Positions 42,091 through 52,500 of a stretch of DNA of 64,000 bases are shown one piece after another (positions within the stretch are counted from its first letter, which is position 1; every line of letters begins with the position of its first letter). This DNA comes from Fulvia fulva (lineage: Eukaryota > Ascomycota > Dothideomycetes > Mycosphaerellales > Mycosphaerellaceae). The DNA is taken from positions 62,001 through 126,000 of the forward strand of contig NC_063020.1 in the NCBI RefSeq assembly GCF_020509005.1. The letters are read 5' to 3'. A program made the position numbers and the translations under genes. Below the pieces are notes generated by a model. The model worked only from the letters and a program-made list of their open reading frames with translations. It did no database searches and was not told the origin of the DNA.

Positions 42091-42906
42091 TCATGGAAAG
42101 ACAAAGTCCGCCCCCGCCAATACCACAGACTTCTTCCACGCCTCCAGAACTGGCAGAATCTGATTAAATTGCAAATTCTTCTTCAACCCATGCACAATCT
42201 CAAACGCCTGGGCCAGAATTTCCGCTTCATTCGAAGGCTGTCCACTAGCGAGGCCCGGTACCTCTCCCGTCGAATACCTCCTGCAACGCCATCAGTACCC
42301 CAGCCCTCACCATCACCGACTCACCTTTTCAACTCACCTCAACCACCCCCAAAAATTCTCCCAATCCGGCGCACCCCGCATCGTAATCCAAAAATGGCAA
42401 TGCTCCAGCGAACTCATCCAATGCTCCGCATAATTCTCCGGGATAGAAAGTTTCATATTCCACGCATCGACCTGGAAGTTATTCTCCGTTTGGTAAATGT
42501 CAGTGGCTTCGTCTGCGATTTGTCGGCATGTGCGAAGTAGGCCGGGGAGTTGGTGGTCCTGGGGGTTTAGTTTTATGAGTTGGTCTTCGAGGAGAGCGTA
42601 GCGGTAGATTTGGTTCCGTAGCTCACCGGGGATGCCGAGGAGTGAGGCTTTGGGGTAGGACGTTGATGTCGAGGACACCTGGGAGGATTGGGAAGATTCA
42701 GAGGGTGTGGTGAGGGTGTTGGATCCGATGTCTTGGCTATTGCGAGGTGTGCGTTGGCCTGAGCTGGAGCTGGAGCTGGAGCTGGAGCTGTCGATGGAAG
42801 TGCAGCTGGCATAACGCTTGATCATGCCTTCACTTCTTTTCCGAGTTATCACTTTGCTGAAGCGATCGCGCAATCTTCTCCTCTCCTTGGCGTGATTGAC
42901 ATCCAT
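42091..42906 (-). CDS. 2EXR-like protein with poly-Ser tract
   Basis: Exon 1 42906-42338, intron 42337-42281 (57 bp), exon 2 42280-42091; 252 aa. A basic N-terminus ('KERRRLRDRF') is followed by ten Ser encoded by an AGCTCC-type hexamer repeat (about 42757-42790), a Ser/Thr-rich linker, then 'LLGIPGELRNQIYRYALLEDQ' and 'PGLLRTCRQIADEATDIYQTENNFQV', the two blocks of the fungal 2EXR family. The role of the family is unknown. ATG 42951 is an upstream alternative. Confidence 0.75.
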
Positions 42907-43603
42907 AATGGCAAGAGGTAATGGATGTTGCCTCGACTGTACAGTGCGCACGCAATAAATCTCAGATACGATGCTTGCTGGAGCTCAAAGCCGCATTATG
43001 CGCCATGACGGTGAGAAAGAAAGGTCGTCAATATTGACCGGTGTCCAGCCTCACTGCTTGACCCAAGCAAACGGTCAACCCCTCTCAGTCACGTGGCGAC
43101 GCCACTTGCGCCACCATTCACCTCAGGCATCATCCCTGATTTTCACTTGAGGTCGAGCGATGACCTTGAGGTCCCGAGTGGACAAATATGATCAAGGAAC
43201 ACGCTCAAAACGTGCATGTGCCGGGCTTGAGTCGATGAGGCAAAGTCTTCGACGACGGCGAATCGTGATGCTGATCATCGACCTGTCCCCTACCAGTAGT
43301 GCATGCCGCCGACTTCCTATGCCAGGTGTGGAAGGGAACTAGAATTACGTGCGCACTGTGTTCCACCGAGGTGACACTGAGCGTCGAGGACGACCTGCTG
43401 GATTTGATGCCGTCTCGAAAAGCGCACTTTGAAGCTGTCTCGGTCGCGCATCACTGAGCATGGCCAGAACGATTTGTCTGGAGACCATCCAGCCTATAAG
43501 TCTCTTCGAACGTGCTTGCCGAGCAATTTCGACCTTTCGGCAACAGCTGCATATGTCCTCCCTAAGATCTCAGAGATGACCCTGAGGGTTGTCCCCGAAG
43601 CTT
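42907..43603. other. Intergenic
   Basis: No gene recognised. The plus-strand ORFs at 43160-43342 and 43429 onward appear to be shadows. Confidence 0.4.
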
Positions 43604-44257
43604 TCAACTGCAGAAGCATATTCTTTTCGTCTGTCGTCCATGGCTTGAAGACTTTCTCGGTGCTTGACCGACAAGCTGTCGATATTTATCCTTCAGCGAA
43701 AATTCTGACCGATTGGGGAAATGCGGGAGAACGGAGTTCCAAGATAGCTCTTGGTCTCTTCTCAGATGCAACAACTTTTCAAGCTCCTTCTTCGAGTAAC
43801 TGACTGCAATGCCTGTGAAGTTGGGCTTCTTGAACCTCTTCAAATGACGATCACGATCCCTTACAGCACTGAGCGATCGTCCGGGAAAGTGTGCGACGGT
43901 GTCTCGCCACGGTTTGTCTTCACGCCTCAGTCTGAGCAACTTTTCGTCTTCTTCCGGCGTCCACAATTGCAGCTTCCGAACCGGACGCCTTTCTTCTCCC
44001 ACTTTTCGGAGTCTCAAGGAGCGCGATCTGACGGATTGCAGCGAGCGCTGCAACTTTTGCGCAATGTCGCTGTACGACAAACCTTGCTTCCGACATTGCA
44101 TTAACGCAGCTACGTCTTCTGGATGCCACGACCTTCTTTGATGCCGTGTAGGCCCTTGTCGCAGGCGGCTTTGGACACTGCTCACAGATCTGTTCAACAG
44201 TGGACTAATTTCGACGGCAGTCCGGCCGCTGTGGCGAAGCTGGAAAAGTCGCTGCAT
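43604..44257 (-). CDS. Myb/SANT-repeat protein, N-terminal exon unresolved
   Basis: 217 codons with three complete Myb-like repeats ('SWHPEDVAALMQCRKQGLSYSDIAQKL', 'LWTPEEDEKLLRLRREDKPWRDTVAHFPG', 'YSKKELEKLLHLRRDQELSWNSVLPHFP'), each ending in the 'S..S(V)R.R' third helix. Another repeat begins before the first ATG: the same frame upstream reads 'RQWLSWSADEM', so MQRLFQ at 44257 is internal to a repeat. The frame is closed by TAG near 44387, with no ATG between. Either an unseen intron links it to 'MDPAVLQHQSS' near 44412, which is one base out of frame, or the 5' end is broken. Likely a DNA-binding nuclear protein. Confidence 0.6.
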   Translation of the reverse strand: MQRLFQLRHSGRTAVEISPLLNRSVSSVQSRLRQGPTRHQRRSWHPEDVAALMQCRKQGLSYSDIAQKLQRSLQSVRSRSLRLRKVGEERRPVRKLQLWTPEEDEKLLRLRREDKPWRDTVAHFPGRSLSAVRDRDRHLKRFKKPNFTGIAVSYSKKELEKLLHLRRDQELSWNSVLPHFPNRSEFSLKDKYRQLVGQAPRKSSSHGRQTKRICFCS

Positions 44258-45514
44258 CTCATCTGCGCTCCAAGACAGCCACTGTCGTCCGACTGGAGCC
44301 TCGACGGGTGGATTTGGAGCAGAAGCTTCAACGGAACTTCGGAAGGGCCTGGTAAAGTGTCGCAGTGGCGACCGGCGATGCTACTCTGATGCTGCAGCAC
44401 CGCGGGGTCCATAGTCGGACAGGAAGAGCAGCCCACATCGCCAGCCAACGGCATATCTCGGATGCTTGGAGTGGCGTGCGACTACAAGTGGTCGTATGAT
44501 GAGATGTTCAGTGATCGAAGGAGAGGAATGTCGGGATACGCGCCACAGCGTGGCCCCAAGCTTCGCCGCACCCCAGCAATCGCCGCACCCCAGTGACTTT
44601 TTATCATCAACACCACCAATATTGCTCATATCAACTTGATTCTTTTCCCAATGTGTTCGTAGCTATCTGTTTCCGTGTTCTGCATAATCATATCGCGTAA
44701 AAACACGTTGTGTTGCCGAGAGGTTGGTGTTGACGCTTCGGCATGGGATTTTGGTGAGAGCCCCACCAAAGCTTCATGCGCCCGTGTCGAGATTCACGCG
44801 TTTCTTGCTTTCTCACCACCTCGCCACATACAACAACACACCATGCAGCCCACTATAGTGCCCACAGGCTCTCAAATTCTGTATTCGCGATGCTATTCTG
44901 AGCAATTTGAGCTACATACCGTGTATTTCGAGCGTGTGTGGCAATTGATACAAGCCAGCAACACCATGTGTCGGAACGCGAGAATCCGAGCTGGGGTGCG
45001 GCGAAGCTTGTGGCCACAGCGTGAAACATGCAGGGATGTGCGAGAGCAGGAGTTCTCGGCAAAGCTTGTTTTTATCAAAGTTACAGGAATGCCACTTCTT
45101 CAACTTCCTTCTCTTCTTCTCTTTCATCAACGACACGATGGTGCATGATGTCAACCTATACTCAAGGAAGCAGCATAGTGTTGTCGGTCCTCACTCGGTC
45201 GACTTCGCGGTGCATTCCTGCCCTCGACCTGCTTTCCGGGACCACATCGGCCGACCACAGAAGACCGAACAACATACGCAAGCTAAACGCGTCGCGACCG
45301 CAAAGTGGTTTGGGGCAGAGACACGTAAGCATGCTCCGTCGATGTAGCAGGACCGGCAGAATGGCGACTTGAAACAGCATAATTCTACTGCACGACGCGA
45401 ATGTTTCCTACTCGCAGTGCTTAGTAAGTCATCTCTCAACCGGTTGCACTATTGCTCTTATGATTACCTTCTCCTTGCCTACGATACCCATCCTTTGAGC
45501 GTTTAGCTATCGTC
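44258..45514. other. Intergenic
   Basis: Overlapping short ORFs on both strands, none recognisable. ACGCGTCGCG-like words near 45290. No RNA gene seen. Confidence 0.35.
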
Positions 45515-45601
45515 ATGACTTCCTAGCGCATTTTTCTCTTCGTTGCAACTACTGCAATCGTCTCTTTGATTTTTCTTGTCACTCCTCTCCAGACAGAACA
45601 G

Positions 45602-46537
45602 ATGCTATGGAGAAGATTAATCATAAACAACCCACATATCAACTCCTGGCTACTAGCATCTAATCACAATGGTACTACCTTAGATCCTCGAAAGATCTCA
45701 ACGCCCTTCAAAGGACCTCCTCTCCAACCTGATGGCAGTCCACCAGCCAGCAAACACCCCAAGACAACCTTGGTCCTGGCCACACTTGCATCAACCGATA
45801 ACTCCTGGGTCGAAGAGGAGCTCGGCGATCTTCTAGGTGCATACACGAATCTCTACACTGCAATATATGTCGTAGACGATGAGAACGCTCCCTTACACAC
45901 GCCAGCCAACAATGGCCATGAAGCAATGGCCTACTTAACATACCTAATCGAATTTTACGACAATCTCCCGGAAATTAGTATCTTTATGCATGGCCATCGA
46001 GAAGCTTGGCATAACAACTTCCTCCTCGAGATGTCTTCGTCAGAGACGATCCGCCACTTCCATAGGGACAAGGTGATGAGATATGGCTACTTCAACCTTA
46101 GATGCCATTGGGCGCCTGGTTGTCAGCCTGGTTTCAATCCTGCTGCGACTCAGTATGACAATGACAAGCCGGAGGAAATGGTCATCGCCGAGGCGTGGCA
46201 GACCCTCTTTCCTTCCGATGAAGTACCGGAGACATTGGCACAGCCTTGCTGTAGTCAATTTGCTGTCACCCGGGAGGCGGTCCATGCACCCTTGAAACAG
46301 CGGTACGTTGACTTCCGAGACTGGCTGCTGGAAAGTCAATTGACAGACTACCTAACAGGACGAGTGTTTGAATACTTTTGGCATTGGGTCTTCAAGCACG
46401 TCATGACATTCTGCCCAGATGCAAGAATTTGTTATTGTGAGAGTTATGGCATATGCTTCGAAGATCCGAGTGACCACAAAAGATTCCTTGATTTGGTTGC
46501 GGAGCTAGCTGTGTATAGGAAGGAATTGATGAGCTAG
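45602..46537 (+). CDS. DUF3431 protein, N-terminal membrane anchor cut off by a stop codon
   Basis: 312 aa from ATG 45602. DUF3431 family, probably glycosyltransferase-like: 'TTLVLATLASTDNSWVEEEL', 'AIYVVDDENAPLHTPANNGHEAMAYLTYLIEFYDNLPEISIFMHGHREAWHNN', 'YFNLRCHW.PGCQPGFNP'. The frame is open upstream to 45527 and encodes a hydrophobic anchor ('FLFVATTAIVSLIFLV'). ATG 45515 lies three codons before it, but codon 4 is TAG (45524-45526). A CAG-to-TAG change would explain this. The present product would therefore start after the anchor and be mislocalised, unless read-through or another exon supplies it. Confidence 0.7.
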   Translation: MLWRRLIINNPHINSWLLASNHNGTTLDPRKISTPFKGPPLQPDGSPPASKHPKTTLVLATLASTDNSWVEEELGDLLGAYTNLYTAIYVVDDENAPLHTPANNGHEAMAYLTYLIEFYDNLPEISIFMHGHREAWHNNFLLEMSSSETIRHFHRDKVMRYGYFNLRCHWAPGCQPGFNPAATQYDNDKPEEMVIAEAWQTLFPSDEVPETLAQPCCSQFAVTREAVHAPLKQRYVDFRDWLLESQLTDYLTGRVFEYFWHWVFKHVMTFCPDARICYCESYGICFEDPSDHKRFLDLVAELAVYRKELMS

Positions 46538-47150
46538 GGAAAGTGGGCGGATGAGAAGACTGTGACGAGGCGGGACGGAGAGAAGGATGATCACGAAGCT
46601 TTTGAGCCAGACGAGAATTGGGTCCACGATGAAGTCCTCGCACTTTCTGGCGACATATGGAAGCCTCGAAGAAAAGGTATGGCTAACGTCGCGGCCTCCA
46701 TCGAAGCTGGGCATCCATCGAGATACGGCACCGCAATACCATAGACTGTGGCAAGACCCTAGGGCAAAAACAAAAGCACACACTATCGACGAAGGAGCAT
46801 CAATCACGCTAGGTCAGTACACAAGCAAAGCGTGACAGTAGAGGAAGGCCCAGACCCAGCAGAAGTCGGCCAAGCCGGCCGAGAAGAATGGCTAGAGACC
46901 AAAATCGACGAAATCATTGCCCAGCTCGACAAGGTGAAAGCAACGGCATTCGAAGCTGGTCAAGATCCGGCGAGAAAACAGGTAGCGCTAGAAGCAACGA
47001 GGAACATGAAGATGGATTGGGACGCTATGCTTCCATCGTAAGTGTTGTCATCTTGCCAGCTACATTATTCATCATCATGGACTTCAATCGTATACACGAT
47101 TTGGTCACCCCGGTTGGCTCGACCTCCGATTCTCCAACCCTCCGATGCCC
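46538..47150. other. Intergenic with a frame-broken coding-like stretch
   Basis: 46587-46835 and 46832-47041 (plus) read as two adjoining frames. The second, 70 codons ('EEWLETKIDEIIAQLDKVKATAFEAGQD'), is charged and helix-like. They could be one small gene with a one-base shift near 46831. No family recognised. Confidence 0.3.
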
Positions 47151-47447
47151 TCACTCCTCATCTTCATCGGCCTTCGCCGCGTCCTTCTTCTTGTAAGGGT
47201 CGGTGAACTTGACCGGGGTGCATCCACCTAGCCAATGGTCCAGGGCAGCTATGGCTCTGTTGTCAACGACAGCCGCGACGGGTATGGCTTTACCTGGCGA
47301 TGCAGTCAGCTTGCGCAACTTGCGTCGAGGAATCACAACGGCAGTGGAAGGGGGCGAGTAATATTTACCGTCTTCAATTGGAGCTGCCAGTGCTCCAGTA
47401 GAGAGCAGAGTCATGGCTCCGAGCAGGAGGGTGAAGGTAGCTTGCAT
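47151..47447 (-). CDS. Small secreted protein, 98 aa
   Basis: From ATG 47447: a signal peptide 'MQATFTLLLGAMTLLSTGALA' followed by APIEDGKYY and a short basic mature part ending in 'KKKDAAKADEDEE'. There is a single Cys in the mature chain, so it is not a typical Cys-rich effector. The acidic-basic tail is low in complexity. The frame starts 13 codons earlier at 47486, but the later ATG gives a proper signal peptide. Function unknown. Confidence 0.55.
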   Translation of the reverse strand: MQATFTLLLGAMTLLSTGALAAPIEDGKYYSPPSTAVVIPRRKLRKLTASPGKAIPVAAVVDNRAIAALDHWLGGCTPVKFTDPYKKKDAAKADEDEE

Positions 47448-49213
47448 GTTTGGAACTTTGGTTGCGAGAAGTCTGGAGATTCCCATAGAATGGATGGGGC
47501 ACAGCTACTTATCTTGTACAAAGGTGGAGGGAGGGCATGTGCCAACTGCCGCCAAGAACAATGTGAGCTACCCATATCGCCAGTATGGCTAGTTCCAATG
47601 CTGATCGATCTACTGCTCCCATGCTGTGCCCACTATCCGACCGAAGTATCGATGAGGCTGCATCCTTATCTACCAGCATGGCCAGCAACGAGAATGAGCT
47701 ATGCGTCGCATTCGAGAGTGTTGAGTGCAGGGCAAGAAGCCTTCCGTGCTCTTCACGGACAGAGTTCAACGGATGTGACTCCCTCGCAAGGCCTATGACA
47801 TGCTATAGTTCAGGCGCTTGCCGACATACCTCGACATGGAGCCGGTGTTGCATCGTAGTAGCTCGACAGCGCCTTGATCACCAAGTCAAGGCCGCCGCGC
47901 CGCCATTCGATGGTCGAGCCTATCGATCACCGACGACACAACGACGGCCAACACCCGAGTACTCTTGATGCGAACTTCCAGCCATGCACAACAGTCTAGG
48001 GTGAAAAGGAATTGCGGAACTGCGCCCAGCTCCTGAGCGTCGCAGGGTCTCGTGCAGTCTTTTCCCCGTGCAGATTCTGATCAGGCCAAAGACTGGTCGA
48101 CAGGCTTCAATCAACGCTCGAGCGGATACCACCGCCATGGCCATTGCTGTGAGCCTCGACCTGTATGAAATTGTCTACCATGCGGAGAAAGTCAACGACA
48201 GGTGCATCGTTCTTTTCCAGAGCTTCTGCCACACTTACGGCCTTTGCATGTCTCCACCAGCTCGTGGAACGTGCTACATGTTGGACGACAATGCAATGAC
48301 TTCGTGGTATTGGCTGTTTTGATAGTGCTTGGGGTTATCATACTTTCCACTCCGCAGTTTGGGATCACACGATGTTGTAGTACGTAGTGAAGTCCGAACG
48401 GGCCATCGCACTATCAGCATAGTTCTACAAGCCATGCCAACAGCACATGGGTACCTTGACTTATCTGATCATCCATGACTGTGCATTGTCCTGAACGAGG
48501 AATAGCAAGTTAGCATGCTCCCAAACAGGCTGTCGATCGACGTGTATTCTCGAGCTTGGTTGAATGGAGCTGTCACCTGCACGGCCATACTGATTCTGAG
48601 TTGCGGTGGCCTTCGACTCTCTTGCGATGGTGCTAGGTACATATCGATTCTCCTCGCTAGTTGCGTTTTTACGGACGACAGCTCCAACAAGTGTCCTACG
48701 TGCGAGTGTGTCGACCGAATTGCAAAGCTCCTCAGCACGAAGATCATTCTCAACCCGTTTGTCGCCTCGACTCCCTATGGCATGGCTTTCTTTCCTATCG
48801 AACAAGTCGACGGAATCTCAAAAAGACAGAGAGTTGCTCCTAGGTGGATCAACAACATAGAGCCGATCGTCCCAATGGCCTGTCGTGATAGCCATTCTCG
48901 GAACAGCCACAATCATGTTGGCTGCCATGACTTTTCAGCAGCATCGCATTGGAAGAGAAGACTGCTCTGCTGGTCATCAATATGCTCATGGTCTGTCCTG
49001 CTCCCTTCGTCGCGATTTGGACTAATCAACAGCACAGTGCCCTGAATGTCGTCCATCGACCGCAGTCTGCATCGTCATAAGTTCCCACGCTTCCAATGGA
49101 ACTTCACCTCATACTCGACACCTGCTCACGGTCCTGACGCCGCGGTCAGTGGTGCGGCTTGGGAAGCGCTTAGGGTTGACTGTGAGCATGTTAGCGGAAT
49201 AATATGATGAATT
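47448..49213. other. Long intergenic stretch
   Basis: 1.8 kb. The longest ORF (48515-49045, plus, 176 codons) has no recognisable feature and strong overlap with minus-strand ORFs. Nothing else supported. Confidence 0.35.
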
Positions 49214-49738
49214 GTGGCTCATGGATCACCAGACGAAGGCGTCATAGTCCCAGATCGCTATGCCGCCGACTTCGATATCGTTCCCGGGTTTCACCTCCGC
49301 GTCACGCCCGATGGCACAGTCGACGGCCCTCCCTTGAGCGGTTATCCATCCATGCCACTCGCGCTACACCAGTACGCACACATCCTGCCTTTCCTTACGT
49401 ATCTTACTCATCAATCGCAGCCTCCACTGTCTGAACCTCCTCCGCCAAGGGCTCTCCTTCAACGTCGACTACTACCGTCAGACCAAACATCCATCTTGGA
49501 CCGAAGACCAAACCGACGAACATATCGAGATCCACGTAGCACACTGTCTCGACTTCCCGCGAGAGCTATACATGTGCCACGCCGACTCATAGCTGATGTT
49601 CTTCCTAATTGAGCATGAGATTGGTGGGGAGCAGAACGTAGGAGATCTTGCGGTCACGAAGCAATGCGGCAATTTTGACTCGTTACACGAATGGGCCGAT
49701 ATGCATAGATGGAAGTCACCACCGGATGGAGGGACGTA
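49214..49738 (+). pseudogene. Decayed gene of an unrecognised fungal family
   Basis: Frame 1 (49214 to about 49400) reads 'DFDIVPGFHLRVTPDGTVDGPPLSGYPSMPLALHQY'. From about 49400 another frame takes over: 'LSFNVDYYRQTKHPSWTEDQTDEHIEIHVAHCLDFPRELYMCHADS', then TAG, then 'LMFFLIEHEIGGEQNVGDLAVTKQCGNFDSLHEWADMHRW'. The even, protein-like quality of the successive segments implies one former gene with a frameshift and a nonsense codon. Function unknown. Confidence 0.45.
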
Positions 49739-51283
49739 GAGTTCGTGTTGTCTGTCCGTACTAGAGCACTCCTGTCGAAGATCACGAGATGGAGTTGATG
49801 GTCAAGTTGTCTACTGCAACATTGGGCCACGTACGATCTTCTCCATGACTGTTCCTTCTGCTGCCGGGTCGACATGCTCAAGCTTAGGCTTGGATTCGGA
49901 GTCCAAATGTTCAGTCGTTTCGATTGGTACCAGTTTGCGGACCCTGGGCGACGAGCTGTAGTGTACAAGGGAGCAGTAGTATCTCCGTGCCTGACGACTG
50001 GCAGTCAAGCTGCGCACTGAAAGATTGAGGCAAGCTTCGACCTGGTGTTCCTGGCTTTCGTGCGGTGTCAGCTCACTGAATTGGAGGATGCCAAGCCAGA
50101 TGCGGCCGCGCAGCAATGCCAGCAAGCTCGTTTGGTTGGATGCCAAGCGCATTTTCTCCCGCGGCCGGCAAGGATGTATCCGCTGACAGGAAGGCATACA
50201 TTTCGACACAATCCGGGATAGTGAAGATCCGAGACGACCTTTGCAGATGTTAGGAAGATTTCCAACTACCGCAGACATGTCGTCGGCATTGCCGCGGAAG
50301 TCGTGGCAGTTTCCGTAGCATGGCGCAAAACTGATGTTGAGATACTGAAGTAGGAACAGTGTCGAAGAAGGTGTAGCTGGGATGTGTGTGCCTGAGGCAC
50401 CTAGGCATGGACACGCGACCACCCGGGCTTCAAATCCGAAACATCGACTTCGACAGGACAATTGGGTGCGAGGTACGGACGAGCGACACGATTCTCCCTA
50501 AGATATGAGTGACGAGCGTCTTCTATATATTCTCGATGCATGGCAATTCAGCAGCATGTCATAAGAGTAAAGGAGCAGAACTGATCGTAATCTCAGTGAG
50601 AAGCAGACATTCTACCAGCAACGTACTCATCGAACGAGGCTGAAGTCGAGGACAACTCCATCTCGGGATGGACTCAAGCCTTCCACAGTAAGGGGTAAGT
50701 GGGGATATCTGGGTGAGTATACATTCTATCGACTCGATGTCAGCAGCAGCATCGCGACCGTGGCAGTCTCAAGAGCAATGACCCCCAGCCCTTGCCTCAA
50801 TCTTTAGTCTGACGGGCCATAGCATGAGAAACGATAGGGTCCTTCGAGGCGACACGAAACCATGGAGCCTGGAGATAATGCCTCCACTTTATAATGTCTC
50901 TGCCTATGGTCGTCGAGGCAACAAGCTTCGCCGCTTGGCAGCGGATCGATATCCTGCTGCCTTGTCACGATCAACATTCCCCCAAGTATGGTTGCGTTGC
51001 ACAATGCATCATACTGTCTCGAACGTCGCCTCATGACAGATACGCTTGAAGCCACGCGTCATACGGACCAAAGCGCCCACCTCCACCAAAAAACAACACC
51101 ACATCTTCAATCGTGTTTTCTTTATCCAATATCAGGCCCATTGCAACCAGCAAATTTATATACGTATCTGGATACATCACTGAACAAATTGTCGTGCTTG
51201 GATTGGCTATATGTGGTGTTGTTGTCGCATGGTACCGTCGCAAACTTTTCACCTGTTTCTTGGATTGGAGAAGCTACTGCAAG
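49739..51283. other. Long intergenic stretch
   Basis: A 216-codon minus-strand ORF (50461-49811) is Cys/Ser/Arg-rich without recognisable domains and is not called as a gene. Nothing else seen. Confidence 0.35.
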
Positions 51284-51517
51284 ATGACCAAACACCTTTC
51301 AACACCTCAAAAGAATCAGATAGTAGGAGCCTATCACTACTGCAGACTTAAGGGCATCAAGTGCTCGCAAAGAGACCTTGTTAAGACCTTCAAACCGCTC
51401 TTCGCACCCACAAGGCATCAGGTGCGCAATGCTCTGGACACTGCAGGCTCAAGACAGCCATATCACCCGAGAGATTGGAGAATATCATATTCAGCAGGGG
51501 TCAGAAGAATGCAGTAG
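51284..51517 (+). pseudogene. Helix-turn-helix fragment, possibly transposon-derived
   Basis: 77 codons: 'LSTPQKNQIVGAYHYCRLKGIKCSQRDLVKTFKPLFAPTRHQVRNAL' has the rhythm of an N-terminal HTH seen in fungal transposase-like proteins ('IIGAYHFC.A.GIKTFK' type). No catalytic part follows. Weak assignment. Confidence 0.25.
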
Positions 51518-51670
51518 ATACACATTGTGACTATCGACGCAGCAGAACGAAGAACAAGGTGGTGTGGATGTGAATAGAGAGATAGAACAACACCTTCAGA
51601 AATGAACATAATCGCACCAGTTGTTTTGGGCGGTTTGGTCAGTGTGGAGCGTGGAAGCCTAGACGACGAT

Positions 51671-52437
51671 ATGGCTTCCACGTTCTTGTCACTACCTTAC
51701 GAGCTTCGAAAGTGCATTCTCCAACACGCTCTCCAAGAGAGAGGTAATCTAGAGCTTCAGACGCCATTAGGGACCAGTACTCAGGTATTCCAGCAACCAC
51801 TGTTCTGCGTATGCCGGCAGCTCCGAGACGAGGCGTTAGAAGCATTCTACGAAACCAACGATTTCCTTTGGATGATCAATCCTGAATACAAATCGAGGTC
51901 GGACCCAGCAGCCTATCGCTCTTCAGCTTCCATAGACACGCAGACCACTACGGAAACGGCAGAGAATCCACTGACGCCAATCCTACCATGGGAGTATCCA
52001 GGGCTCTTTCGAGATCTGAGACACTTGCATGTGAACATCCAGGTTCCCGAAGAAGAAGAAACCTCACCAGCTCTGAAGAGACAACTATCTAGTATGGTCG
52101 AAGCACTCGATCGTGGGCGATGCCTAACTGGCCTGCATGTCCTCATCAACATCAAAAGAAAGATGTCGACGGATCTGTTCACAGCCAACCACCGACTAGC
52201 GTTGGAAGTGGTGGCGGCCATGGAGGTAAGAGGATATACTAAAGTGAGAAGCAGACTCTGGAATGGCGCCGTTGCTTCTGGTGGACGCAGGTGAGGGCCT
52301 GGATCCATTGGCAATCCGTCATAGTGGTTGGACTAGTGGCGAGGAATGCTTCTTCCAAATCGTCGGATTTGGGATCAGCTGGTGTATTGGCTCCACCACA
52401 TCGCAAGCCACAAATCGCCCTTGCATGGCAAGCTTGA
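51671..52437 (+). CDS. 2EXR-domain protein
   Basis: Exon 1 51671-52225, intron 52226-52290 (GTAAGA...GCAG, 65 bp), exon 2 52291-52437; 233 aa (256 aa if ATG 51602 is used). 'FLSLPYELRKCILQHALQER' and 'QPLFCVCRQLRDEALEAFYETNDFLWMINPE' are the two family blocks. 'FRDLRHLHVNIQVPEE' follows. Splicing at GAG|GTAAGA removes a frame that would end at 52294 and gives a further 48 residues ending 'RKPQIALAWQA'. This is the third 2EXR gene in the window; role unknown. Confidence 0.68.
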
Positions 52438-52500
52438 TATAAAGCTTGGTCCATTCGTTGTTAATGCCGTCGACAGCATTTGCTGCAACCTAACGCCAGG

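Noticed and set aside
44675..45148. 157-codon plus-strand ORF
   Set aside because: No recognisable feature, several overlapping ORFs of similar length, no splice signals that extend it sensibly.
48515..49045. 176-codon plus-strand ORF
   Set aside because: Cys/Ser/Arg-rich without domain; overlaps comparable minus-strand ORFs.
49811..50461. 216-codon minus-strand ORF
   Set aside because: Long but unlike any protein family known to me and with shadow-like composition; left uncalled.
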